NCBI RefSeq assembly: GCF_031085375.1
Contig: NZ_JAVCWF010000001.1
Coordinates: forward strand, 1,116,001-1,180,000
Direction: 5' to 3'
Origin: Lactiplantibacillus brownii
GTDB taxonomy: Bacteria; Bacillota; Bacilli; Lactobacillales; Lactobacillaceae
Length of the DNA stretch: 64,000 nucleotides
A model generated the notes under the pieces. That model was not told the DNA's origin. It saw only the letters and a list, made by a program, of their open reading frames with translations, and did no database searches. Made by a program: the position numbers and the translations under genes. The stretch's first letter is position 1. Each line of letters opens with the position of its first letter. Positions 17,620 through 26,954 of this stretch are shown piece by piece.

Positions 17620-18465
17620 GTGATTTATTCATTATTATTAATGCTCGGTGTGGGTGTCTTAGCGGGCGTTTTTGGGGCAATTCTTGGCATTGGTGGTGGG
17701 ATGATTATTACGCCCATCTTGACGCTAGCGATGGGATTAGATATTAAGTACGCTATTGGTGCCAGTATCATTGCAGTTATTGCGACCAGTTCTGGGTCAA
17801 CGATTGCGTATTTAAAAGATGAAATGCTCAATTTACGGGTGGCGATGTTCTTAGAAATTGCTACCACGGTCGGGGCCGTACTGGGGGCCGTCTTGACGGG
17901 GCTTGTCCATGCGACGTTCTTGTATTTCTTATTTGGCGGTTTACTAGTCTTTACCACTTACAATATGATTCGCAAGTTAATGGGTAAGGGACAAGGTGAT
18001 CAGGACGCACACGCGGATGAATTAGCGACTAAGTTAAACTTAAATGGAACTTATTATGATAAGGCCTTATCAAAACAAGTCGATTATCAAGTTCAAAATG
18101 TGCCTGGTGGGTTTGTCATGATGTTTGGCGCTGGCTTAGCCAGTGGCCTCTTAGGAATCGGCAGTGGGGCCTTCAAAGTCCTAGCTATGGATACAATCAT
18201 GCACATGCCACTAAAGCCCTCCTCAGCGACCTCAAATTTGATGATGGGGGTCACGGCCGCGGCCAGTGCGATGGTCTATTTCTTCAATGGGTCGATCAAA
18301 GCCGGGATTGCGGCACCATTAGCAATCGGTATTTTGCTAGGGGCCTTGATTGGGACGCGCATTATGCAACATTTGAAGCCACGGTTGATTCGGATGTTAT
18401 TTGTCCCAATCATGTTGTACTTAGGGCTACAAATGATTGCTAAAGGATTTGGGGTGACGATCTAA
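17620..18465 (+). CDS. TauE/SafE family anion permease
   Basis: A 281-residue membrane protein from the GTG at 17620, with AGGTGA five bases before; a GTG at 17611 is the alternative. Eight or so helices and the two family repeats are visible: GVFGAILGIGGGMIITPIL near the start and ASGLLGIGSGAFKVLAMD in the second half. TauE/SafE proteins move sulfite, sulfoacetate or related anions across the membrane. The substrate is unknown. It overlaps the next gene by one base and the pair ends in one terminator. Confidence 0.85.
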   Translation: MIYSLLLMLGVGVLAGVFGAILGIGGGMIITPILTLAMGLDIKYAIGASIIAVIATSSGSTIAYLKDEMLNLRVAMFLEIATTVGAVLGAVLTGLVHATFLYFLFGGLLVFTTYNMIRKLMGKGQGDQDAHADELATKLNLNGTYYDKALSKQVDYQVQNVPGGFVMMFGAGLASGLLGIGSGAFKVLAMDTIMHMPLKPSSATSNLMMGVTAAASAMVYFFNGSIKAGIAAPLAIGILLGALIGTRIMQHLKPRLIRMLFVPIMLYLGLQMIAKGFGVTI

Positions 18466-18842
18466 TGAGTCAAAAGGATTCTAAAGCGAAAGAAATGCAT
18501 CAAGTTGAACTGATGATCGGTCAGATTTTAAGAATCGGGGTCGTTGTCTCCGCCACGGTGATCGTCTTCGGGATTATTTTGATGTTGATCCAAGGCGGCG
18601 GTGGCTATCCTAATGGGGTCCAACCAACTGGTTTTAGAACTATTTTTACTGGGGTGCTTGCTTTACGGCCATTTGCAGTCATCATGTTGGGACTTTTCTT
18701 ATTAATTTTGACCCCAACACTGCGAGTCGCTGTTTCGATTTACGCTTTCGCTGTGGAAAAAGATCATTTATATGTTTGGATCACGACGGCGGTCTTAATC
18801 ATTTTGATCATTGCTTCTATTATCGGTTATTTTGGAAGTTAG
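18465..18842 (+). CDS. DUF1634 membrane protein, partner of TauE
   Basis: A 125-residue protein with three membrane helices (LRIGVVVSATVIVFGIILML, LRPFAVIMLGLFLLILTPTLRVA, VWITTAVLIILIIASIIGYF) in the DUF1634 arrangement. DUF1634 genes commonly follow TauE/SafE genes, and here the start overlaps the TauE stop (TAATG), so they are co-translated. It probably assists or regulates the permease; no activity is known. Confidence 0.82.
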   Translation: MSQKDSKAKEMHQVELMIGQILRIGVVVSATVIVFGIILMLIQGGGGYPNGVQPTGFRTIFTGVLALRPFAVIMLGLFLLILTPTLRVAVSIYAFAVEKDHLYVWITTAVLIILIIASIIGYFGS

Positions 18843-18876
18843 GCCGGCCACAATCAATTAAAATTTAACTAAAATT

Positions 18877-18926
18877 CCGACTTCAAAGACCAACGAACTG
18901 GTTAGTCTTTGAAGTTGGATTTTTTT
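18877..18926 (+). terminator. Terminator after TauE/DUF1634
   Basis: An 18-nt arm starting CCGACTTCAAAGAC pairs with GTTAGTCTTTGAAGTTGG, followed by seven T. Confidence 0.9.
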
Positions 18927-19389
18927 GTTTTAATCGCAGCGGGAAATTGGGCGCCACTCAGGATAGTGACGATATAGTGGACTGGGCACTATGACATCAT
19001 ATAAACAATTTAAATAATAAGAGTACACTGATAAATTTGTTCTGGCGAGTTGTTATTTTTCCTTTTTAGCTGTTTTGACTAATCAAATATCGGCTCAATT
19101 TGATGAAAAAGGTGTAAATTGAAATTATTTATTAAGAAAAATAACTCAGTCTAAAACATTGTGAATCGATCTTGGACTTAGAGACATAAACGGCTATTTA
19201 AAGGCACTTTTATAATTACGAAGTTGTGAATAATTGGCTTGTAATCATAATTAATTAAGTCAATTATGACGAAATAATGATAAAAATTAGAATTTAGCAT
19301 TGATTTTAATTTATTTATAATATACAATTACTTTAACTTTTCGAGGGAAAAGCACACACACACTATTAAGTTAGAGGGGTTGGGGTTTT
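18927..19389 (+). promoter_or_regulatory. Long AT-rich leader region and promoter of oppA
   Basis: About 460 bases without an ORF. TTAGCA (19294-19299), 16-bp spacer and TATAAT (19316-19321) form the likely promoter. GAGGGG precedes the oppA ATG. The stretch is very AT-rich and suits CodY-type regulation known for lactic acid bacterial opp operons, but no clean CodY box was recognised. Confidence 0.5.
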
Positions 19390-21039
19390 ATGAATTTAAA
19401 GACAGCTGCTAAAGTAACTGCCGTTGCGGGGGCATCATTATTGTTCCTCGCAGCCTGTGGTTCAAAGAGTAACTCAGCAACATCAAGTAAGCAGACCGCG
19501 ACGATTACAGAGAAATCCGAATTACCAACGATGGATTTGTCTAAGTCAACCGATGTAACTAGTTCAAACATGCTGAATAACACCAATGAAGGGTTATACC
19601 GGTTAGGTAAAGATAGTAAGGTTACACCCGGAATTGCCAAATCAACCACTGTTTCTAAAGATGGTAAAACATATACGTTCACTTTACGGAAGAACGCAAA
19701 ATGGAGTAATGGCGACAAAGTTACCGCTAAAGATTTCGTTTATGGTTGGCAACGCACTGTTAATCCCAAGACTGCGTCACAATACGCATACTTATATTCA
19801 GGCATCAAAAACGCTGACGAGATCAGCAGTGGTAAAAAAGCTGTTTCTAGTTTAGGCGTTAAAGCTGACGGCGACTACAAGTTGACGGTTAGCTTGGACA
19901 AGCCAATTCCTTACTTCAAGAAATTAATGGGCTTTGTTAACTTCTTCCCACAAAACGAAAAAGCCGTTAAGAAGTATGGCTCTAAGTATGGGACCACCAG
20001 TTCTGATATGGTCTATAACGGCCCTTACACAATGACTGGTTGGAAAGGGACTAACTTAACTTGGTCATTGAAGAAGAACAAAGATTACTGGGATGCTAAG
20101 AACGTCAAGATGAGTAGCATCAAGTTCCAAGTTGTTAAGGATGCCTCAACTGGTTTGAACTTGTTTAACTCAAACAAGGTTGACGATACGATCCTTTCTG
20201 GGACTCAAGTTAAGAGTTACAAGACCAACAAGAACTTCAAGTTACGTAAAACTGCTTCGACATTCTACGTTGAATTTAATCAAAAAGACAGCAACTCTGA
20301 TTTAGCTAAGGCTTTCCAAAACAAGAAGATTCGTCAAGCCTTGTCAATGGCAATCAGTCGTAAACAATTCGTTAATGATGTGTTAGCTGATGGGTCCACT
20401 GAAGCTAAGGGTTATGTTTCATCTGACTTAGCAAAGAGCCCAACCAATAACAAAGACTTTGCCGACGATGCTTATGTGGCTAGTGGTGTTGAATATAACA
20501 TGACTGAAGCTAAGAAGTTATTGAAGGAAGGGTTGAAGGAAACTGGTCAATCCAGCTTGAAGATCAACTTACTTTCTGACGATACTGATGGCGCTAAGAA
20601 GTCCACTGAATATGTTCAAGGTCAATGGCAAAAGCTTTCTTCCAAGGTTAAGGTTTCTAACCAAAATGTGCCATTCAAGACTCGTTTACAACGGTCACAA
20701 AATGGTAACTTTGATACTGTCATCTCTGCTTGGAACGCTGACTTTACTGATCCAATCTCATTCTTGTCACTCTTTACTTCTGACAACTCATACAACAACG
20801 GTAAGTACAACAGCTCAACCTATGACACGGCTATCAAGAATGCCACTGGTAAAGATGCGAATAACGAAACCGCTCGTTGGAATGACATGGTCACTGCTGA
20901 AAAGACGTTGATGACTGACCAAGGGGTTGCGCCAATTTATCAACAAGCTGAAGCTCATTTAACCCGGACGAGTTTGAAAGGTATCATCTACAATACGGCC
21001 GGTTCACAATACAACTACAAGTATATGTATGTTAAATAG
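19390..21039 (+). CDS. oppA: Oligopeptide-binding lipoprotein OppA
   Basis: A 549-residue lipoprotein: signal peptide with lipobox LAAC (Cys23), a Ser/Asn-rich linker, then a family-5 solute-binding domain (TVSKDGKTYTFTLRKNAKWSNGDKVTAKDFVYGWQR is the classic OppA segment). It sits outside the membrane and delivers peptides to OppBCDF for nitrogen supply. It heads the operon and is separated from oppB by an intrinsic terminator, which would give more OppA than permease. Confidence 0.95.
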   Translation: MNLKTAAKVTAVAGASLLFLAACGSKSNSATSSKQTATITEKSELPTMDLSKSTDVTSSNMLNNTNEGLYRLGKDSKVTPGIAKSTTVSKDGKTYTFTLRKNAKWSNGDKVTAKDFVYGWQRTVNPKTASQYAYLYSGIKNADEISSGKKAVSSLGVKADGDYKLTVSLDKPIPYFKKLMGFVNFFPQNEKAVKKYGSKYGTTSSDMVYNGPYTMTGWKGTNLTWSLKKNKDYWDAKNVKMSSIKFQVVKDASTGLNLFNSNKVDDTILSGTQVKSYKTNKNFKLRKTASTFYVEFNQKDSNSDLAKAFQNKKIRQALSMAISRKQFVNDVLADGSTEAKGYVSSDLAKSPTNNKDFADDAYVASGVEYNMTEAKKLLKEGLKETGQSSLKINLLSDDTDGAKKSTEYVQGQWQKLSSKVKVSNQNVPFKTRLQRSQNGNFDTVISAWNADFTDPISFLSLFTSDNSYNNGKYNSSTYDTAIKNATGKDANNETARWNDMVTAEKTLMTDQGVAPIYQQAEAHLTRTSLKGIIYNTAGSQYNYKYMYVK

Positions 21040-21097
21040 CGACTAAATCTGAAGTTATTAATGTGTGTGCTTTAACTGAACGAATGTGAAACGAAGG

Positions 21098-21137
21098 GGT
21101 AAGGATTGACACATTGTTAATCCTTACCATTTTGTTT
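21098..21137 (+). terminator. Intra-operon terminator between oppA and oppB
   Basis: GGTAAGGATT (21098-21107) pairs with AATCCTTACC (21119-21128), followed by a T-rich run. Partial read-through would set the OppA:OppBCDF ratio. Confidence 0.8.
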
Positions 21138-21195
21138 TATAATCAGGACTGTCATCATATTTTAAGGCTAATTTAATAGAATGCGAGGAATTCTA

Positions 21196-22125
21196 ATGAG
21201 AAAGTATCTCTTAAAGCGGATATTTTACTTATTCCTGACGTTATTCATTGTCGCAACGGTCACGTTCTTCTTAATGAAACTAATGCCAGGGACACCGCTT
21301 CAAAATGAAGCCAAGTTGACTGCTAGCGAAAAAGCGTCAATTTTAGCGCAATACGGGTTAGACAAGCCCGTTTGGCTCCAATATTTAATCTATATTGGGG
21401 GAATCTTCAAAGGTAGTTTGGGTTTATCTTTCCAATTTAGTGATCAAGCCGTGAGCTACTTGATTGGTAGTCGGATGGGTCCCTCAATGCAATTAGGTGG
21501 TCAAGCCATGGTCGTTGGGGTCATCTTTGGGATTATCCTCGGTGCAATCGGGGCGATTCGGAAAGATACTTGGGCCGACCGGTTGGCAACGATTGTTTCA
21601 ATTTTAGGGATTGCGGTCCCCAGTTTCGTGTTAGCCATCTTACTGCAATATTACCTTGGTTTGAAATTGGGTTGGTTCCCAGTTGCCGGTTGGGAAGGCT
21701 TCGCCTATACGATCTTACCAACGTTAGCGCTAGCTGCTAGTCCGTTGGCCGAAACAGCCCGGTTTATCCGGACGGACATGGTCGACGTCTTGAGTTCCGA
21801 TTATATCGAATTAGCCAAAGCTAAAGGGTTATCGAAATTCGGCATTGTTTATCATCATGCCTTACGAAACAGTTTGATTCCGATGGTCACCTTGATTGGA
21901 CCATTAGCCGCCGCCTTAATGACGGGGTCGATGGTGGTTGAAAATATCTTCTCGGTCCCTGGGATTGGGGAACAATTTGTGAAGTCGATCTTAGTTAATG
22001 ACTACCCGACCATCATGGGAGTCACAATCTTCTATTCCGCATTACTTTGCTTGTTGCTGTTATTGACCGATATCGTCTACGGCATCATCGATCCGCGGAT
22101 TCGCTTAAGTGGAAATGGGGACTAG
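21196..22125 (+). CDS. oppB: Oligopeptide ABC transporter permease OppB
   Basis: ATG 21196 (GAGGAA eight bases upstream) gives 309 residues. Six membrane helices of the DppB/OppB type start with RKYLLKRIFYLFLTLFIVATVTFFLMK. The EAA loop DYIELAKAKGLSKFGIVYHHALRNSLIP, where the ATPase docks, is intact. It forms the translocation pore with OppC and lies three bases before oppC. Confidence 0.94.
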   Translation: MRKYLLKRIFYLFLTLFIVATVTFFLMKLMPGTPLQNEAKLTASEKASILAQYGLDKPVWLQYLIYIGGIFKGSLGLSFQFSDQAVSYLIGSRMGPSMQLGGQAMVVGVIFGIILGAIGAIRKDTWADRLATIVSILGIAVPSFVLAILLQYYLGLKLGWFPVAGWEGFAYTILPTLALAASPLAETARFIRTDMVDVLSSDYIELAKAKGLSKFGIVYHHALRNSLIPMVTLIGPLAAALMTGSMVVENIFSVPGIGEQFVKSILVNDYPTIMGVTIFYSALLCLLLLLTDIVYGIIDPRIRLSGNGD

Positions 22126-22128
22126 TTA

Positions 22129-23163
22129 ATGGTAGATAATCCAAATAATATTGAAATCAAACCCGGCGACTTCGAGCCGTTAGACAAACAAGCCGGGCCT
22201 GATAACGAAAAAATCGCAGCACCTTCCTTAACCTTTGGGCAAGATGTTTGGCGGCGCCTGAAATCCAATAAGACGGCGTTCACCAGTTTTATTGTTTTAA
22301 TTCTGTTGTTCTTGATGGCCTTTGGAGGTCAAGCCTTGTATCATCATGACCCCAATAACCAAGAACCTAAGTATGCGAACTTGCCTCCCAAGATTCCGGG
22401 GGTCGGTATCCATGGCTTGAATGGTCATATCAACCAATCAGGTGCGGATGTTGACGCCTACAAGCAAGCTGGTGCCGGTTCTAATGTGCATTACGTTTTA
22501 GGGACAGACTATTTAGGTCGGGACTTATTTGCCCGGATCATGTATGGGACACGGGTCTCACTTGAAATTGCGTTGATTGCCACCCTGATTGATTTAACGA
22601 TTGGGGTCGGGTTCGGGATCCTATCCGGTTGGATGGGCGGACGAGTCGATTTGTTAATGCAACGAATCATTGAAATTCTCTCCTCCGTCCCATCATTAGT
22701 TGTCATGGTCTTGATGGCGACAGCCTTCCAGAAAACTGGGATGGCCTCCATCATCGCCGCCTTGGCACTGATTAACTGGACCACGATGGCCCGTTTGACA
22801 CGTGCCCAAACGCTACAGCTGAAAAACCAAGATTTCATTTTAGCTGCCCGGACTTTGGGTGAGTCTGCACCGAAGATTGCTTGGAAACATTTATTACCAA
22901 ACTTATCTTCCGTGATAATTATTCAAACAATGTTTACGATTCCAAACGCGATCTTCTTTGAAGCGTTCTTGAGTTATATTGGGATTGGGATCAGTTCACC
23001 ACAAGCTTCGTTAGGGACGTTGATCTCTGATGGGCAAAAGAACTTCCAATTCCTACCATATCAAATGTGGTACCCAGCAATCGTCTTGATTGTGTTAATG
23101 CTGGCCTTTAACTTATTAGGTGACGGTATGCGGGATGCGTTTGATCCGAAGTCGAAACGATAG
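22129..23163 (+). CDS. oppC: Oligopeptide ABC transporter permease OppC
   Basis: A 344-residue protein with an N-terminal cytoplasmic tail, a first helix at about residues 52-72, an extracellular loop, then five helices. The EAA motif is DFILAARTLGESAPKIAWKHLLPN. It pairs with OppB. TMD1 is followed by a roughly 60-residue external loop typical of OppC. Sixteen bases separate it from oppD. Confidence 0.94.
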   Translation: MVDNPNNIEIKPGDFEPLDKQAGPDNEKIAAPSLTFGQDVWRRLKSNKTAFTSFIVLILLFLMAFGGQALYHHDPNNQEPKYANLPPKIPGVGIHGLNGHINQSGADVDAYKQAGAGSNVHYVLGTDYLGRDLFARIMYGTRVSLEIALIATLIDLTIGVGFGILSGWMGGRVDLLMQRIIEILSSVPSLVVMVLMATAFQKTGMASIIAALALINWTTMARLTRAQTLQLKNQDFILAARTLGESAPKIAWKHLLPNLSSVIIIQTMFTIPNAIFFEAFLSYIGIGISSPQASLGTLISDGQKNFQFLPYQMWYPAIVLIVLMLAFNLLGDGMRDAFDPKSKR

Positions 23164-23178
23164 GGGTGTAGCAACAAA

Positions 23179-24255
23179 ATGGAAAATCCTGAAAATGTCA
23201 TTGAAGTGCGGAATCTACAAATTGATTTCCACACCTATGCGGGCGAAGTTAAAGCCATTCGTGATGTCAGTTTCGACTTGCGTAAAGGTGAAACGCTAGC
23301 CATCGTTGGTGAATCGGGCTCTGGTAAATCAGTTACGACCCGATCACTAATGGGGTTATTAGCACCCAATGCCGTCATCAAGGGCGGTAGTATCATGTTT
23401 CATGATGAAGATATTATCAAAAAATCAGAAAAAGAAATGCAGCATATTCGTGGTAAGGATATTGCCATGATTTTCCAAGATCCAATGACTTCATTGGACC
23501 CAACGATGCGGATCGGGATGCAAATCGCTGAACCGTTAATGAAGCATAAAGGGTTGAAGAAAAAGGAAGCCATTGCGCAAGCTTTGGAAATGTTGAAATT
23601 GGTTGGGATTACCAATCCTGAAGGCCGGATCAACGACTATCCTTATCAATTCTCTGGTGGGATGCGACAACGGATCGTGATTGCGATTGCGTTGGTCTGC
23701 TACCCAGAAGTCTTGATTGCTGACGAACCAACCACGGCGTTGGATGTCACGATTCAAGCTCAAATTTTGGACTTGATGAAGGATCTGCAGAATCGGATCG
23801 ATACGTCAATTATTTTTATCACCCATGATTTGGGCGTGGTCGCCGGAATGGCTGACCGGGTTGCCGTCATGTATGCGGGTAAAATTGTTGAGTATGGGAC
23901 CGTCGATGAGATCTTCTTCAATCCGCAACATCCTTACACTTGGGGACTGCTAAACTCAATGCCAACTTTGGATACTGAGGGTGGCTCATTGACCGCGATT
24001 CCAGGGACCCCACCAGATTTACTCGACCCACCAGTTGGGGATGCGTTTGCGGCGCGGAGTGATTATGCGATGAAGATCGATACGGAACAAGAACCACCAT
24101 TCTTCAAGGTTTCTGATACGCACTATGCCGCAACGTGGCTATTGCATCCAGATGCCCCTAAAGTGACGCCACCGGCAGAAATTGTCCGACGTCAAAAGAA
24201 GTTTGCGGCCATGGAAAAGCCAGAACCACCGATCAAACATGAGACGAAGGAGTAA
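23179..24255 (+). CDS. oppD: Oligopeptide ABC transporter ATPase OppD
   Basis: 358 residues. Walker A GESGSGKSV, Q-loop MIFQDPMTSLDP, signature FSGGMRQR, Walker B VLIADEPT and H-switch FITHDLG are all intact. The C-terminal oligopeptide-type extension begins near HPYTWGLLNSMP. It powers peptide import together with OppF in the cytoplasm. An AAAATG start follows GGGGTG. Six bases separate it from oppF. Confidence 0.95.
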   Translation: MENPENVIEVRNLQIDFHTYAGEVKAIRDVSFDLRKGETLAIVGESGSGKSVTTRSLMGLLAPNAVIKGGSIMFHDEDIIKKSEKEMQHIRGKDIAMIFQDPMTSLDPTMRIGMQIAEPLMKHKGLKKKEAIAQALEMLKLVGITNPEGRINDYPYQFSGGMRQRIVIAIALVCYPEVLIADEPTTALDVTIQAQILDLMKDLQNRIDTSIIFITHDLGVVAGMADRVAVMYAGKIVEYGTVDEIFFNPQHPYTWGLLNSMPTLDTEGGSLTAIPGTPPDLLDPPVGDAFAARSDYAMKIDTEQEPPFFKVSDTHYAATWLLHPDAPKVTPPAEIVRRQKKFAAMEKPEPPIKHETKE

Positions 24256-24260
24256 TCAAA

Positions 24261-25229
24261 ATGCCTGATGAACGTAAAAAAATTCTAGAAGTCCATCATT
24301 TAAAGCAATACTTTAATGTTGGCAAAAAAGATGAAGTCCGGGCCGTTGATGACGTCTCCTTTGACATTTATGAAGGTGAAACGTTTGGTTTAGTCGGTGA
24401 ATCCGGTTCTGGGAAGACTACTGCGGGCCGTTCAATCATTCATTTGTATGAACCTACGGATGGTCAGATCATTTTTAACGGCAAAGACGTGTCGAAGTTA
24501 CGCACGAAGGCTGAAAAACATGAATTCCGCCGTGAAATTCAAATGATTTTCCAAGATCCGTATGCGTCATTAAACCCGCGGATGAAAGTTAAAGATATCG
24601 TGGCGGAGGGGATTGATATTCACCACCTCGCCAAAGATGATGCAGACCGGACTAAGCAGGTCGAAGACTTACTGGAAACAGTTGGTCTGAACAAGGACCA
24701 TTCGAGTCGTTATCCGCATGAATTCTCCGGTGGGCAACGGCAACGGATCGGGATTGCCCGGGCGCTAGCGGTGGAACCAAAGTTTATCATCGCTGATGAA
24801 CCCATCTCGGCATTGGATGTCTCCATTCAGGCCCAAGTGGTCAACTTGATGAAGGAACTTCAAGAAAAACACGGCCTGACTTACTTGTTCATCGCGCATG
24901 ATTTGTCGATGGTTAAGTATATCAGTGACCGCATTGGGGTCATGCATTATGGGAAGATTCTAGAAATCGGTCCCGCGGATGAAGTTTATACGCATCCGTT
25001 GCATGCTTATACTAAGAGTTTGATTTCAGCGGTACCGGTTCCGGATCCTGAATTCGAACGAAACCGCAAGCAAGTCGTTTATGATGCGTCACGTGAACAT
25101 GATGACAAGCAACGGCGGATGGTTGAAATTGCCCCAGGACACTTTGTTCGGGCCAGTGAAGACGAAATCCCCATGTATACGAAACGCGCGCAGGATGCTG
25201 GTCTAGTGACCGACTTTCCTCGTAGCTAA
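24261..25229 (+). CDS. oppF: Oligopeptide ABC transporter ATPase OppF
   Basis: 322 residues. Walker A GESGSGKTT, signature FSGGQRQR, Walker B FIIADEPISALD and H-switch FIAHDLS are present, with the OppF C-terminal tail (HPLHAYTKSLISAVPVPDPEF). It forms the ATPase heterodimer with OppD and is the last gene of the operon. A strong terminator follows that also serves the convergent TetR gene. Confidence 0.95.
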   Translation: MPDERKKILEVHHLKQYFNVGKKDEVRAVDDVSFDIYEGETFGLVGESGSGKTTAGRSIIHLYEPTDGQIIFNGKDVSKLRTKAEKHEFRREIQMIFQDPYASLNPRMKVKDIVAEGIDIHHLAKDDADRTKQVEDLLETVGLNKDHSSRYPHEFSGGQRQRIGIARALAVEPKFIIADEPISALDVSIQAQVVNLMKELQEKHGLTYLFIAHDLSMVKYISDRIGVMHYGKILEIGPADEVYTHPLHAYTKSLISAVPVPDPEFERNRKQVVYDASREHDDKQRRMVEIAPGHFVRASEDEIPMYTKRAQDAGLVTDFPRS

Positions 25230-25231
25230 CT

Positions 25232-25281
25232 AAAAAACTGTTCAGCTATTCTTGTTTTAAGAATAACTGAACAGTTTTTTT
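25232..25281. terminator. Bidirectional terminator between oppF and the TetR gene
   Basis: AAAAAACTGTTCAG pairs with CTGAACAGTTTTTT, with GAATA extension in the stem. T-runs occur on both strands. Confidence 0.88.
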
Positions 25282-25882
25282 AGTGTTGCCATTGATGATA
25301 GGCCGTTGGGGTCAAAATAGCTCGTAGGATCATCGCTGTGAGCGCCGACAGTCCCTGGGGATCAGCGGGGTAGTCACCAGCTTGAACCCCAGACACATAA
25401 TGAAAGACGGGTCGTGTCAAAAAGTAGCGAATGAGATTGAGGTCAACCGCTTGAAAGACTTGTGTTTGAATCCCTAACTTTAAGGCTTGTTGAATCTGTT
25501 GATTCGCAACGTCGTCCAGTTTTAAGGGGGCTTGTTGTTTAAATTGGCTATCGTCGATTAAGACTTGAATGGCGGTTGCCATTGCTGGTTGCGCCATCGC
25601 AAATTGGTAGAGTCCGGCAATACTTGTGGCGGTTTGGTCAACTAAAGGTCGGTCGCTACTGAAGCTAGCAACCACCGCTAAACTCATTTGATGGACGGCT
25701 ACGGTATAGGTGGCGTTAAGTAACGCTTGTTTGTTTTTGAAATAAATATAAACGTTGGACTGCGGAATACCGGCTTGTTTGGCCACTTTAGTCGTCGAAA
25801 ATGGGGCGAGGCCGTCCGTTGCTAATAATTGAATGGCGGCTGCGATTAAGCGGTCATACTTTTGTTGATCCTTGATTTTCAT
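25280..25882 (-). CDS. TetR/AcrR-family repressor
   Basis: ATG 25882 (AAGGAG eight bases upstream) gives 200 residues. The N-terminal TetR helix-turn-helix is clear (KYDRLIAAAIQLLATDGLAPFSTTKVAKQAGIPQSNVYIYFKNKQALL). The C-terminal ligand domain is family-typical but gives no ligand. It is divergent from an NmrA-like oxidoreductase, and a perfect inverted repeat overlaps that gene's promoter, so it probably represses that gene and itself. Confidence 0.88.
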   Translation of the reverse strand: MKIKDQQKYDRLIAAAIQLLATDGLAPFSTTKVAKQAGIPQSNVYIYFKNKQALLNATYTVAVHQMSLAVVASFSSDRPLVDQTATSIAGLYQFAMAQPAMATAIQVLIDDSQFKQQAPLKLDDVANQQIQQALKLGIQTQVFQAVDLNLIRYFLTRPVFHYVSGVQAGDYPADPQGLSALTAMILRAILTPTAYHQWQH

Positions 25883-25923
25883 GATTAAAACTCCTTGCAC
25901 CTAATTTAATTCAAGTTTAACGC

Positions 25924-25983
25924 TTGACAAAATATAAGTCTATCTTTTATAATGACTTTTGTATTAAAGATAGACTTATATTT
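25924..25983 (+). promoter_or_regulatory. Promoter with perfect 18-bp inverted-repeat operators
   Basis: TTGACA (25924-25929) and TATAAT (25948-25953) form a near-consensus promoter. The spacer is the left arm AAATATAAGTCTATCTTT (25930-25947); its exact inverse lies at 25966-25983. Each arm also has outer AAG...CTT symmetry, so there may be two repressor sites, one in the promoter and one in the leader. Confidence 0.85.
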
Positions 25984-26004
25984 AATGAAAAGAGATCATC
26001 ATAA

Positions 26005-26904
26005 ATGAAAATTATTTTAACCGGCTCATTGGGCCACATCAGCAAACCAGTTACTGAACAGTTGGTTAAGTTAGGGCATGCGGTTACTGTGATCAGTCAC
26101 AGTGCCGCACGGGCCGCGCAAATTACCGCATTAGGGGCGACACCGGCGATTGGCAGTATTGATGACGAAGCATTTTTAACACGAACTTTTCAGGGAACGG
26201 ATGCGGTTTATCTCATGATTACGGCGGCAACAACGACCGGCGACATTTTTGAAGCTGGTCGACAAGAAGCCATGATTTACGCCAATGCGGTTAAAGCCGC
26301 CGGGGTCAAACAAGTTGTCAATCTGAGCAGTGTCGGGGCCAATCTGGGGCCAGAAGTCGGGGCGCTACACATTTACAACATTATTGAAGGGGTTTTAACG
26401 GCAGAATTGCCTGGCGTGAATTTGACATTTATTCGGCCAACCGGGATGTATTATAATTTATTCGGTCAGCTGGCAACGATTCGTCAAGATCATGCTATTT
26501 ACACGAATAGTTCTTTAACGAAGCCCAATTCATGGGTTGCGCCAGTAGATATTGCGCCCGTGGTGGTGCAGGCCTTAACTGCACCAGCAGCTGGCACGAC
26601 GGTCCAATATGTGGCTAGTGATGAAAAAACTTATCCAGAGGTCGCGGCTATCTTAGCTACAGCACTTGGCATGCCAGATTTGAAAGTGATTCAGATTAGT
26701 GATGAACAACTGTTAAAACGACTAACAGCGGTGAATCCGCGGACAGAATTTTTCACGCAATATGTGAAGATGACGGCTTATGAACGTGATCACGATTTCT
26801 ACGTGGATTACCGAGCTCATCAGCCCGTTTTAGGCCCAACTAAGTTGACCGACTTTGCAACGACGTTTGCCAAAGTCTATCACCAACAAGCGTCAGCAGA
26901 ATAA
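26005..26904 (+). CDS. NmrA-like NAD(P)-binding oxidoreductase
   Basis: A 299-residue atypical short-chain dehydrogenase. An N-terminal Rossmann start (MKIILTGSLGHISKPVTEQLVKLGHAVTVISHS, a variant of GxxGxxG), DAVYLMITAAT, VVNLSSVGANLG and FIRPTGMYYNL fit the NmrA/YtfG-type family (quinone or redox-sensing oxidoreductases). The active-site Tyr-x3-Lys of classical dehydrogenases is missing, as usual for the family. It is the likely target of the divergent TetR repressor and may be induced by an electrophile or quinone. Confidence 0.8.
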   Translation: MKIILTGSLGHISKPVTEQLVKLGHAVTVISHSAARAAQITALGATPAIGSIDDEAFLTRTFQGTDAVYLMITAATTTGDIFEAGRQEAMIYANAVKAAGVKQVVNLSSVGANLGPEVGALHIYNIIEGVLTAELPGVNLTFIRPTGMYYNLFGQLATIRQDHAIYTNSSLTKPNSWVAPVDIAPVVVQALTAPAAGTTVQYVASDEKTYPEVAAILATALGMPDLKVIQISDEQLLKRLTAVNPRTEFFTQYVKMTAYERDHDFYVDYRAHQPVLGPTKLTDFATTFAKVYHQQASAE

Positions 26905-26954
26905 TCATTGATGTATCGTAGCCATCATATTATTAAAATAAGTTATTAATTGTC

